DNA from: JAICTV01 sp035634055
GTDB taxonomy: Bacteria > Planctomycetota > Phycisphaerae > Tepidisphaerales > Tepidisphaeraceae
NCBI GenBank assembly: GCA_035634055.1
Contig: DASQDR010000091.1
Coordinates: forward strand, 1 to 48,481
Reading direction: 5' to 3'
DNA: 48,481 bases
Shown here: positions 37,329 to 44,582 of the stretch, one piece after another
Numbering within the stretch: position 1 is the stretch's first letter
How the letters are laid out: every line of letters starts with the position of its first letter
The notes under the pieces: model-generated
What the model was told of the DNA's origin: nothing
Seen by the model: only the letters and a program-made list of their open reading frames with translations
Database searches by the model: none
Translations under genes and position numbers: made by a program

Positions 37329-37994
37329 TCAACTGACGAACAGCTTCGAGTACAGCCGCTCGTGCGAGGCCTGCAACAGGTCGAGCATCGGCGACGTCTG
37401 GGCCGCGTCCTCGGCGGTGCGGTCCGCCGCCCGCTCAGCGAGGTCGCCGCCCAGCGTCGACAGTTCGCGCTGGAGCCGCTGCCCCTGGAGCGGCCCGATG
37501 ATCCCAAGCCGCACCGCAGCGGAGATCAGCCCGCGCAGGTGCGTGAACATCAACATGTGCCCGGTGTCGGCAAGAGGGATCCTCTCGATCGCCGCCACCA
37601 TGCCGTAGACCGGCGCGAGGTGCCCCGGCGAGCGACCTGCGCGCAACATGGGTCGGAGCGAGTAGAGGTCGCGCATCCCGAATCCGTCGACCGCGGTCGC
37701 CGCCAGGGCCCGGCCCTGCGCTCGGCTGGCGCGGTTGGCGACGTGGTTGGTCAACATCGCGTCCAGCAGCGCGTCAAGATCGGCAAACGCCTCCGGCCGG
37801 CGACGCGCCTCCAGCGCGAACGGCAGCGCGCCCGCCGCCTGCTGCACCAATGCATAGCCAATAAAGTCGCGCAGCTCTTCCGGCGATCGCACCTCGCCCT
37901 GCTGCCAGGCGGATTCCAGTCCGGCGGAGTGGGCGAAGCCGCCGGTGGGAAACGCGGAATCCACCATCTGCCAGACGAGCCAATCACCTTTCAT
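37329..37994 (-). CDS. ureF: Urease accessory protein UreF
   Basis: The 221-residue helical UreF bridges UreD and UreG during nickel loading. Recognisable stretches are QMVDSAFPTGGFAHSAGLES, VRSPEELRDFIGYALVQQ, MLTNHVANRASRAQGRAL and LRGLISAAVRLGIIGPLQGQ. ATG 37994 (MKGDWLVWQMVDSAF) gives the family length; an open frame extends further upstream across the intergenic region but is not plausible. No clear SD. It is the first gene of the minus-strand cluster and diverges from the 38169 gene. Confidence 0.93.
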   Translation of the reverse strand: MKGDWLVWQMVDSAFPTGGFAHSAGLESAWQQGEVRSPEELRDFIGYALVQQAAGALPFALEARRRPEAFADLDALLDAMLTNHVANRASRAQGRALAATAVDGFGMRDLYSLRPMLRAGRSPGHLAPVYGMVAAIERIPLADTGHMLMFTHLRGLISAAVRLGIIGPLQGQRLQRELSTLGGDLAERAADRTAEDAAQTSPMLDLLQASHERLYSKLFVS

Positions 37995-38168
37995 GGACCA
38001 ACCGCCATAGCACCGCGCCATTTCGTAGAGGGACGAGATCCCCCTGAACAGGTACGCTGACCCCGTGTGGGGCAGGCCTACAGTTCGACAAGTGCGCCGG
38101 CGCGACCGTGGACCCGGCCGACGGCGCACGACGGACACCCGTAACGGCCACTCGAAAGGAGCCGCATC

Positions 38169-38423
38169 ATGAAGACTTCCGCCATCACCCTCGCGCTCGC
38201 CGCAACGCTCGTTGCCGCCGGCGTCGCCCGCGCCGCTGACAGCTCGTTCTCCCCCGGGCAGGCGCACCGCGTTGAGGATCGCTACCGCGCCCAGCGGCAG
38301 GACCAGCCCTACCGCCTGACGGGCGAGCAGCGGCAGGTGACCCGCAAGGTCATCCACCGCGACGTGCCCAGTGGCCGCGGACAGATGCACTCGCTGCCGT
38401 TCGTCGTGTGGGTCCAGCAGTAA
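38169..38423 (+). CDS. Small secreted protein, function unknown
   Basis: This 84-residue protein has a clear Sec signal peptide (MKTSAITLALAATLVAAGVARA, cleavage near residue 22). The mature part of about 60 residues is basic, Gln/Arg-rich and without Cys: YRAQRQDQPYRLTGEQRQ, then VIHRDVPSGRGQMHSLPFVV. AAAGGAG (38156-38161) is a good SD, and a perfect 18-bp hairpin follows, so it is an independent, probably well expressed gene. I do not recognise a family. Confidence 0.7.
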   Translation: MKTSAITLALAATLVAAGVARAADSSFSPGQAHRVEDRYRAQRQDQPYRLTGEQRQVTRKVIHRDVPSGRGQMHSLPFVVWVQQ

Positions 38424-38462
38424 GACCCCGCCACGATCGGTATCAGGCGTTCCGACAGATGC

Positions 38463-38503
38463 AGCCGATGGAGCGGGCGCACCGCGCGCCCGCTCCATCG
38501 GCT
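38463..38503 (+). terminator. Perfect 18-bp hairpin terminator
   Basis: The stem 38463-38480 pairs exactly with 38486-38503 around ACCGC and is followed by CGTTTAA. It lies 40 bp after the 38169 gene and upstream of the convergent M48 gene, so it may serve both strands. Confidence 0.82.
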
Positions 38504-38537
38504 CGTTTAACGAGTGCGGCAATTCCAAACCCGCGGC

Positions 38538-39110
38538 TTAGTTCCCGGTCCTCCTTTCCGGCGCCAGCTTGGCGATGCGCCTGCGCAGGTGCTGCTGAGA
38601 GAGGCCAGAGTCGTTGCTTGAAGCGGCGGCAACCTTCACGAGCAGTCGCTGCATCGCGTCGGGTTCGTAGCCGCTGAGTTCCAGGAGTTCCCGTGCCACG
38701 AGGTCGGCGCGGGATTCCGCGTCGCTCTCGGCCGACACCGATCCGGTCAGCGCCGCGACCTGCCCCTTGAGGTGCCCGTCGCTCAGCAGGTGCGCCAGCT
38801 CGTGCGCCAGCGCCGCCGCCAGTTCGTGGTCGTCGGCCGTCGCAACCAAACCTCGCGTGACGAACAGCCTTCCCTCGCGCCAGCTATAGGCCGCGACGAC
38901 GTCGGTGTTCAGCACCTGCACGTCAATGTCGTGCGGCCCGGTCCCACAGTGGGTGACGAGCCGCTGCGCGAGCACGGCAACGCGCTCCTGTTGGAAATCG
39001 CACACGCCGCCGTGCCGCTGCGCCCACGATTGCACGCGGTTGGACGCGGCGCCGCACCCGATTACCATCGGGATCAACAGGGCCGGGAGCCATCGGAGCA
39101 AGTTCGCCAC
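38538..39110 (-). CDS. M48-type zinc metallopeptidase, lipoprotein
   Basis: The 190-residue protein has a lipoprotein signal peptide with lipobox VIGC (about residues 16-19) and a compact M48 protease domain: the zinc motif HELAH in AAALAHELAHLLSDGH (HExxH) and the downstream ESDAESRADLVA carrying the third ligand Glu. Members such as BepA and LoiP act on outer-membrane or periplasmic proteins. The start is a GTG at 39110. It is shorter than most M48 proteins because it has no TPR tail. No obvious link to the urease genes. Confidence 0.82.
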   Translation of the reverse strand: MANLLRWLPALLIPMVIGCGAASNRVQSWAQRHGGVCDFQQERVAVLAQRLVTHCGTGPHDIDVQVLNTDVVAAYSWREGRLFVTRGLVATADDHELAAALAHELAHLLSDGHLKGQVAALTGSVSAESDAESRADLVARELLELSGYEPDAMQRLLVKVAAASSNDSGLSQQHLRRRIAKLAPERRTGN

Positions 39111-39233
39111 GCGCGGGGCCTAGAACAAAGATAGTGCCAATCGGAAAAGTGACCGTTTTCGCCCCCGCCGCCGCCCACGGAGCGGGCGACGCCGGTGGCA
39201 TCGGCACGATCTCGCCCACTCTTTAGGCACGCG

Positions 39234-39758
39234 ATGATCTGCGACCGCATCCTCGGCAACCTCGGCGACGGCGAACCCTGGCTGGACCATGCCGCGCGCG
39301 ACGTGATCGACCTCACGTGGTTCGAGTGCTTCCGCCGGGCGGTGAAGAAACGCACGCGCGGCGGGCGCAGCGTCGGCTTGCTTCTGCCGCTGGGCACCAC
39401 GCTGCATCACGGCGACGTGGTCTGGAAGGACGACGGCGGGATCATCGCGGTCGAAGTCCGACCCTGCGAGGTGCTTGCGGTTCGCCCGGCGACGTTGGCG
39501 GAAACGGGCATGATCGCGGCGGAGCTGGGGAACCTCCACGTCCCGCTGGAGGTGCGGCGGGACGGCACACTGCTCGTGCTGCCGGACGGGCCGGTTGAGG
39601 GGGTGCTGCGGCGCTACGGGGCGAGCGCGCAGCGGGAGACCGTGCGGTTTTCACCGTTGCGGGCATCGGTGCCGGAGGAATTGAAGCTGGCGGAGGGATT
39701 CAGCGTCGTCCGCCGGGACATTAGCGCCGCCCCGACGTCGCCGCCCGGCGCGCCCTGA
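39234..39758 (+). CDS. ureE: Urease accessory nickel chaperone UreE
   Basis: The 174-residue UreE hands nickel to UreG. The N-terminal domain (about 1-75) ends with RSVGLLLPLGTTLHHGDVVW, and the C-terminal domain (about 80-150) includes EVRPCEVLAVRP and AAELGNLHVPLEVRRDG; the latter region includes the conserved metal-binding His (GNLHVPLE). The C-terminus lacks the His-rich tail of Klebsiella UreE. It is on the opposite strand from the rest of the ure cluster and overlaps the end of the 39721 gene by 38 bp. ATG 39234 fits the family; no SD. Confidence 0.9.
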   Translation: MICDRILGNLGDGEPWLDHAARDVIDLTWFECFRRAVKKRTRGGRSVGLLLPLGTTLHHGDVVWKDDGGIIAVEVRPCEVLAVRPATLAETGMIAAELGNLHVPLEVRRDGTLLVLPDGPVEGVLRRYGASAQRETVRFSPLRASVPEELKLAEGFSVVRRDISAAPTSPPGAP

Positions 39759-39948
39759 GCCGCCGGTACGCCGCGCGGCCGACGAGCGCGCCGCCGGCCA
39801 GCAGTCCGACCGCCGCAAGCCCCAACAGCGCGTGTGCCGCCTCGTGTGACGACGCGACCTCGCCGTGGCCCTCGTGGGCGAACGCGATGCGCGGGATCGC
39901 CGCGAGCGCGAGCAGGAGCGTCCGAGCTTTCGTGATTGTCTTCATCAT
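39721..39948 (-). CDS. Small His-rich membrane protein
   Basis: This 75-residue protein has a signal peptide (about 1-24, ending IAFA), a short His-rich segment AHEGHGEVASSHEAAHA (5 His), one membrane helix (about 41-63) and an Arg-rich cytosolic tail. The HEGH start resembles the N-terminus of HupE/UreJ nickel permeases, but the protein is far too short to be one. It lies 16 bp downstream of hypB and may be co-transcribed with hypAB. A role in periplasmic nickel binding is inference. Confidence 0.6.
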   Translation of the reverse strand: MMKTITKARTLLLALAAIPRIAFAHEGHGEVASSHEAAHALLGLAAVGLLAGGALVGRAAYRRLRARRAATSGRR

Positions 39949-39964
39949 CAGTGTTCCTTCCCTA

Positions 39965-40672
39965 TCAGTTTGCCAATGACGGCACCGCCGTGGCCTCGGC
40001 CGAGGATCGCTTGGTGCGCAGGCGCAGCTCCAACTCGTCGAGCCACGCGTCCATTCCCGCCGCCGTCTTTGCCGACGTCTCGAGCACCCTCATCCCCGGC
40101 CGCACGCTCTCGATGGCGTGGCGGGCCGCGGCGCCATCAAATTCCACCACGGCCGCCAGGTCCATCTTGGTGATGATCGCGACGTCGCCGGTGTTGAAGA
40201 TCGTCGGGTACTTCAGCGGCTTGTCCTCACCCTCGGTGGTGCTGAGCAGGACCACGCGGAGGTCCTCGCCGAGGTCGTAGCTGGCGGGGCAGACCAGGTT
40301 GCCAACGTTCTCGATGAACAGGAAATCAAGTGCGGCGAGGTCCCAGCCGTCGAAGGCGCGCTCGACCATCTCCGCCTCGAGGTGACAGACGGTGCCGGTG
40401 ACGATCTGCCGAACGGGCGCCCCGCTTTCCGCCAGGCGCCGAGCGTCGTTCTCCGTCGCCAGATCACCCACCAGCGCCGCCACGCGCAGGCTGCGCTCGG
40501 CGCGCAGCCGGCGCAGCGTCTCGCGCAGGAACGTCGTCTTGCCGGCGCCGGGGCTGGAGACGAGGCTGACGACCAACACGCCCGCGGCCCGAAATCGTTG
40601 GCGCAGCTCGCGCGCGAGCACGTCATTCTTCTTCAGCACCTGCTGGCGCACCTGCACGATCCGCGGTTGCAT
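39965..40672 (-). CDS. hypB: Nickel-incorporation GTPase HypB
   Basis: The 235-residue GTPase has the P-loop VSSPGAGKTTFLRE, TGTVCHLEAEMVERAF, IENVGNLVCPASYDLGED and ITKMDLAAVV, all characteristic of HypB. It lacks the N-terminal His-rich or CxxCGC high-affinity metal site of some HypB proteins. HypB normally loads nickel into [NiFe]-hydrogenase, but no hydrogenase or other hyp gene except hypA is present here, and it lies next to ureE. In Helicobacter, HypA and HypB are needed for full urease activity, so that role is likely. The start overlaps hypA by 50 bp. Confidence 0.94.
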   Translation of the reverse strand: MQPRIVQVRQQVLKKNDVLARELRQRFRAAGVLVVSLVSSPGAGKTTFLRETLRRLRAERSLRVAALVGDLATENDARRLAESGAPVRQIVTGTVCHLEAEMVERAFDGWDLAALDFLFIENVGNLVCPASYDLGEDLRVVLLSTTEGEDKPLKYPTIFNTGDVAIITKMDLAAVVEFDGAAARHAIESVRPGMRVLETSAKTAAGMDAWLDELELRLRTKRSSAEATAVPSLAN

Positions 40673-41015
40673 CCACCACCTCCACCGAAATTACTTCCAG
40701 GTCCCGCCCCCGCACGATCTCCGGCGTCGGCGCGTCGCAGGCGGGGCACCGTAGCCGCTGCACGCTTGCCAGCAACCGTTCTTCACCGCAAGAGGCGCAA
40801 AAGGCCACCAGCTCGACCGGTTCGACGACCAGCCGGGCGCCGCACAGCATGGTCCCCGCCGTGGCGGAGTCAAACGCGAAGCGCAGCGCTCCCGCCTCCA
40901 CGCCCGCCAGCGGCCCGAGGCGCAGCCGGACGGCGGTCACGCGCACGTCACCTTCGCCGTCGAGGCTCTCGATCACCAGCTGGACCAGTTGCTGCGCGAC
41001 CGATAATTCATGCAT
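40623..41015 (-). CDS. hypA: Nickel metallochaperone HypA
   Basis: The 130-residue HypA has the nickel-binding N-terminus MHELSVAQQLV and the zinc site formed by CASC and CPAC. It delivers nickel together with HypB. The last 20 or so residues run beyond the usual end and overlap the hypB start by 50 bp, so the two are translationally coupled. The context is urease, not hydrogenase. Confidence 0.93.
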   Translation of the reverse strand: MHELSVAQQLVQLVIESLDGEGDVRVTAVRLRLGPLAGVEAGALRFAFDSATAGTMLCGARLVVEPVELVAFCASCGEERLLASVQRLRCPACDAPTPEIVRGRDLEVISVEVVDATADRAGAPAGAEEE

Positions 41016-41389
41016 CGTTCGGCACCTTCCGCGGCACCCGGGAACTCGTCGCTCGGCCCGCCCGATGCGCCGACAAAGGTGGCAACACCGACAGGCCGAA
41101 CACATATCGCGCGTCTAGGACTGCTCGCGCCACAAGAGCTCGAACGGCACGCCGACATCGCGCCGCAGACCACAGCGGGACGGGCCGGTGCGGATCGGGC
41201 TGGCGGATGACATTGTCAGGCCATCATCGTGATCCTCTGCTCGAAAGCCACGGCCACCGGCATTTCCGGCGCCGACTGCCCCCCGCTTGTCATCGCGCGC
41301 AACAAAGAAAGCCCACGGATCGTTCCATGGGCTTTTGCTCTGCGATGTCGATGCCAGGCGCCGGCGGCAGCGCCGAAGCAAGCCAGCGG
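41016..41389. other. 374-bp gene-free stretch with a terminator
   Basis: No gene is visible. The hypA promoter (minus strand) must lie here, but I see no clear match. The far end holds a terminator for the 41390 gene (41308-41335). Confidence 0.5.
41308..41335 (-). terminator. Rho-independent terminator of the 41390 gene
   Basis: On the minus strand, AAAGCCCATGG pairs with CCGTGGGCTTT (11 bp with one G-U), loop of 6 nt, followed by CTTTGTTG. It lies 54 bp after the stop codon. Confidence 0.8.
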
Positions 41390-41698
41390 TTACGCCGACT
41401 GCACTTCGACGAACGTGGCGACGCTGTTGAGGTCCTTGATCGCCTGCGGCGTGGCCAGGATGGTCGCTGACGCCCCGCGATTGAGCTCGGGATGGACCTT
41501 GTTCGGGCGCTTGGTCCAGATCACGCCGCCGCGCCGCTTGGGCAGCTCCTTGAAGTTTCGGCTGCGCGCCGCGATGGGGGCGGCGACCGCCTTGTCCTTC
41601 ATAAACAGGCGTTCGAGCGTCTTCTTCGCTGCCGCGCGGTTGATGTTCTTGTTGATGGTGACCCGCACCGTGGTGCCGGGCTTGAGATCGAGGGCCAT
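41390..41698 (-). CDS. Small basic protein, function unknown
   Basis: This 102-residue cytosolic protein is strongly basic (INKNINRAAAKKTLERLFMK, RSRNFKELPKRRGG, WTKRPNKVHPELNRG) and ends in an acidic stretch IKDLNSVATFVEV. It has no signal peptide, Cys or membrane segment. The pattern suggests nucleic-acid or ribosome association, but I know no family. It has its own promoter (TTGCCG, 16 bp, TATACT), an SD (GGAGAA) and a terminator, so it is a monocistronic and probably well expressed gene. Confidence 0.72.
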   Translation of the reverse strand: MALDLKPGTTVRVTINKNINRAAAKKTLERLFMKDKAVAAPIAARSRNFKELPKRRGGVIWTKRPNKVHPELNRGASATILATPQAIKDLNSVATFVEVQSA

Positions 41699-41732
41699 TT
41701 GCTGTTCTCCAGAGGCAAAAATCGAGCGGGGA

Positions 41733-41760
41733 AGTATAGCAGTCACCGGCGGCACGGCAA
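41733..41760 (-). promoter_or_regulatory. Promoter of the small basic protein gene
   Basis: On the minus strand, TTGCCG (41755-41760) and TATACT (41733-41738) are 16 bp apart. The expected leader is about 27 nt and contains GGAGAA before ATG 41698. Confidence 0.65.
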
Positions 41761-41825
41761 GGGCCGCGCCTTCAGGGGCAAATCCGCCACTGAACAGTGT
41801 GTGCCCGTTACGCCGACGACACGGC

Positions 41826-42830
41826 TCAAGGCTTGCCCGTTGCCGCGCCCGCATCGATGGTCCATGTGCCCGCGTTGACGCTCCCGCCGCGCGGGATAAT
41901 TCGCAGGAAGTCGTCGTCGGTGAGCCACCCGTCGATAATGTTCCGCTTGCCGCCCAGGGCGTAGTCGATCGTGAAATGTGACGGGTCAACCGCGTCAGCG
42001 ACGCCGGCGTATATTCGGAGGTTACGCTCCGGGGCGCGTGCGGAGCGGAGGCTGCCGTCCACCCAGCGGATGGGAATCACGTCCGCCCCGCCGGACTGCA
42101 CGATCGCCAGCGATTGCCCGTCGCGCAGCACCTGGGGCGCGTTGACGAAGAGCTTCGGCTCGCAGATGCGGTACTTGAGCTTGCGGACGAGCTTCACGTC
42201 ACTCTCACCATTGGAGCGGTTGTTCGGCTCGAGGTTGACGGCGATCTCCAGCAGGACCAGCCGGCGGTTGCCGCCCGGGCTCGTCAGCGCGTGCGCGAAG
42301 AGCAGCCCATCGGCTTCCATGCCGGGTGGCTGGTACGGCGCCTCCTTGTAGATCGGCGGCTGGAACGCGCCCGACGTTGGCTGCGACATGCCGGAACGGG
42401 AAGCCATGACGACCCCGTCGGCGCTGATCATCCGCGCGGCCGCGACCGGCTCTTCCTCGTAGGCGACGGCGTCGGGCATCGGGCTGCTGCCGAGCAGCTC
42501 GTCGAGTTGCCGCTGGTCGGCGATCTGTTGACCAGACGCGCCGCTCGTGACCGGCGGCGGCGCCGGCGTCAAAGCGGAAAACGCGACCGCCGCCGGTGCC
42601 GGCGCCGAGCGCCTCACGAGCCGCAGGACCAGTACCGCGGCAATGATCGACCCCAGCAGCGCGGCGATGGTCAGCATCACCGCGTACCGCCGGCGCATCG
42701 CGTGATCTGCGCGCGGCGGCGTGTCGTATTCGATTACCGGGACCGGCGGCGCGAGCGGCGGCGAGGGCGGATCGGACGCCGGGATCGCGGGCGGCACTTC
42801 CCATGACGGTTGCGGCGCTGTCGGATCCAT
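41826..42830 (-). CDS. Single-pass membrane protein with Pro-rich N-terminus
   Basis: The 334-residue protein has a Pro-rich cytosolic N-terminus (1-48), one membrane segment (about 49-71), a Pro/Ala-rich linker, and an extracytoplasmic domain of about 200 residues containing LLEIAVNLEPNNRSNGESDV, APQVLRDGQSLAIVQSGG and DAVDPSHFTIDYALGGKRNI. I recognise no family. It follows the GYF-domain gene by 19 bp in the same direction, and the two are probably partners: GYF domains bind Pro-rich sequences, and this N-terminus is Pro-rich. Confidence 0.7.
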   Translation of the reverse strand: MDPTAPQPSWEVPPAIPASDPPSPPLAPPVPVIEYDTPPRADHAMRRRYAVMLTIAALLGSIIAAVLVLRLVRRSAPAPAAVAFSALTPAPPPVTSGASGQQIADQRQLDELLGSSPMPDAVAYEEEPVAAARMISADGVVMASRSGMSQPTSGAFQPPIYKEAPYQPPGMEADGLLFAHALTSPGGNRRLVLLEIAVNLEPNNRSNGESDVKLVRKLKYRICEPKLFVNAPQVLRDGQSLAIVQSGGADVIPIRWVDGSLRSARAPERNLRIYAGVADAVDPSHFTIDYALGGKRNIIDGWLTDDDFLRIIPRGGSVNAGTWTIDAGAATGKP

Positions 42831-42849
42831 CTGGGCGCATCCCCTGTGA

Positions 42850-43086
42850 TCAGCCGGTGGTCGTCGGCGTCGGCGGCGTGGTGGTGCTGTTATCGGCCCC
42901 GCCGGGGAACAGTCCCTCGACGTCGCCCGCACGGCTCCACTCGGCCGCGCCGCGCCGCTTGACGAGGTCCGCGGGCGCGAGTTGCCCCGCCGAAGCCAGG
43001 TCTTTCAACGACGAGAACCCGACCGGGCCCTTCTCCTGGTCGTCGTGGCGGTAGAACCATTGCGCGTCGCCCGGCACGGCGGACAT
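42850..43086 (-). CDS. GYF-like domain protein
   Basis: The 78-residue protein is almost entirely one GYF_2-type domain: AQWFYRHDDQEKGPVGFSSL, then LASAGQLAPADLVKRRGAAEW. Such domains bind proline-rich peptides. It has a short Thr/Pro-rich tail. It lies between mqnE (73 bp upstream) and the Pro-rich membrane protein (19 bp downstream). ATG 43086 (MSAVPGDAQW) gives the compact domain; an upstream start at 43113 would add nine residues. Confidence 0.72.
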   Translation of the reverse strand: MSAVPGDAQWFYRHDDQEKGPVGFSSLKDLASAGQLAPADLVKRRGAAEWSRAGDVEGLFPGGADNSTTTPPTPTTTG

Positions 43087-43159
43087 CGTCGCGCCGCCGG
43101 CGGCGCGGGTCAACGGTCAAACGCCCCGCCAGGGAGCGCCCGCGCCCGCCCAAGGGCAT

Positions 43160-44470
43160 TCATGCCAGGGAAGGTTCGGCGGCGCCCCGAGCGGGCCGAC
43201 TGATCTCGCGGTAAAGCGTGTCGCGCTCCACAGGCGTGCGCCCCGCCTCGCGGATGAGCCGGCGGAGGTCGCCCTCGTGCAGTTCCTGGTGGGTCGTTCC
43301 CCCGCCGCCCTGCCGCTTGGTGATGTCGTACCAGACGACGGTGCCGTCGAGATCGTCGCACCCCCAGTTGAGCGAGACCTGTGAAAGCCCGATCCCCTGC
43401 ATGATCCAGAACGCCTTGACGTGCGCGATGTTGTCCAGCATCAGGCGGGCGATGGCCAGCGTCTTGAGATCGGTCAGGCCGGTCGGACCCGGGAGGTTTC
43501 CGAGTTCGCTGTTCTCCGGGACGAAGCTGAGAGGGATGATGCAGTTGAAGCAGGCGGGAGCGACGGAGCGACGGAGCGGCGAAGCGACGGAGGGACGAGG
43601 CGCATGGCGCTGGCCTGCTACCTCCCTGCCTCGGGTGCCGTCAGTGCCGCTTTCTTCCCCCCCGTCGCTTCTTCGCTTCGTCGCTTCGTCGCTCTCCTCC
43701 TCCCCTTCGGCGCTCCGCATTGCCGCCACGCTTTCCCGCTGCAACTCCCTGAGCGCAACCAAATGGCCCACCCGCTCCTCCACGTTCTCCACGTGGCCGT
43801 AAAGCATCGTGGCGTTGGAGTAGATCCCCAGCGCGTGGGCGGTGCGGTGGACTTCGAACCAGCGGTCGGCGCGGACCTTGCCCTTGAACACCTCATCGTG
43901 CACGCGATCGTCGAAGATCTCCGCCCCGCCGCCGGGCAGCGAGCCAAGGCCCGCCTCCGCCAGCGCGACCAGGACGTCGCGGATCGACACCCGCGCGATG
44001 CGGCTGAAGTGGACAATCTCGATTGCCGTAAACGCCTTGACGTGCAGGCCGGGGCACTCGCGGCGGATGCCGCGGAGCATCTCGAGGTAATAGTCGAACT
44101 TCAGCCACGGGTGCAGCCCGCCGACGATGTGCACCTCCGTCGCGCCGGCGGCGGCGGCCTTGGCGGCGGTGGCGATCACCTGCTCGACCGGCATCTCGTA
44201 CGCACCCTCTTCGCCGCGCTTGCGGTAGAAGGAGCAGAACTTGCAGCTCAGGGCGCAGACGTTGGTGTAGTTGATGTGGCGGTTGCGATTGTAAAACGTC
44301 TTGTCGCCGTGGAGCTTCTCGCGGACGAAGTTCGCCAGCCGCCCGATGCCGTGGAGGTCCCGGCTGCGGTAGAGCGTGATGCCGTCCGCGCGCGAGAGCG
44401 GCTCGCCCGCGAAGATCCTGTCACGGACCGGGAGCAGCAGCGGATCGGTCACGGGGAGGAGGTCGGGCAT
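43160..44470 (-). CDS. mqnE: Aminofutalosine synthase MqnE with repeat-derived insert
   Basis: This 436-residue radical SAM enzyme makes aminofutalosine in the futalosine route to menaquinone. The [4Fe-4S] motif CALSCKFC (CxxxCxxC) follows RHINYTNV, and GGLHPWLKFDYYLEMLRGIR, FTAIEIVHF, LGSLPGGGAEIFDDRV and ATMLYGHVE are all family features. Normal MqnE has about 370-390 residues; here about 58 extra residues (about 247-304, with SDEATKRRSD) sit between LRELQRES and CFNCIIPLSFVPEN and are encoded by an 8-bp-period inverted repeat. The frame is kept. A -10-like TATACT ends 9 nt before the ATG. Confidence 0.9.
   Translation of the reverse strand: MPDLLPVTDPLLLPVRDRIFAGEPLSRADGITLYRSRDLHGIGRLANFVREKLHGDKTFYNRNRHINYTNVCALSCKFCSFYRKRGEEGAYEMPVEQVIATAAKAAAAGATEVHIVGGLHPWLKFDYYLEMLRGIRRECPGLHVKAFTAIEIVHFSRIARVSIRDVLVALAEAGLGSLPGGGAEIFDDRVHDEVFKGKVRADRWFEVHRTAHALGIYSNATMLYGHVENVEERVGHLVALRELQRESVAAMRSAEGEEESDEATKRRSDGGEESGTDGTRGREVAGQRHAPRPSVASPLRRSVAPACFNCIIPLSFVPENSELGNLPGPTGLTDLKTLAIARLMLDNIAHVKAFWIMQGIGLSQVSLNWGCDDLDGTVVWYDITKRQGGGGTTHQELHEGDLRRLIREAGRTPVERDTLYREISRPARGAAEPSLA
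43559..43700. repeat. Octamer-period inverted repeat inside mqnE
   Basis: The left arm (43559-43595) is AGCGACGG-type 8-bp units; the right arm (43663-43700) is the complement (CGTCGCTT units). The spacer is 67 bp. It occupies the insert of mqnE with frame intact; because 8 bp x 3 = 24 bp, each full register repeats every eight residues. Confidence 0.9.
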
Positions 44471-44479
44471 CGTTAGAGA

Positions 44480-44485
44480 AGTATA
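44480..44485 (-). promoter_or_regulatory. -10-like TATACT before mqnE
   Basis: On the minus strand TATACT ends 9 nt before ATG 44470, with no SD. It fits the leaderless pattern seen at coaC, aroB and others; no -35 is evident. Confidence 0.45.
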
Positions 44486-44582
44486 GGAAAAGCACGGGTA
44501 GCCGGGGGAACGCGTGCGCAAGTTTTGAAAGGCGAGCAGCGGGCGGCGAGTCCGACCCCGCCCGCGACTTCGCTGCCGGTCG

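Noticed and set aside
37995..38528. Upstream extension of ureF
   Set aside because: It runs antisense through the 38169 gene and its signals; the UreF core starts at 37994.
39965..41015. Hydrogenase maturation locus
   Set aside because: Only hypA and hypB are present, with no hypCDEF or hydrogenase subunit; the context is urease.
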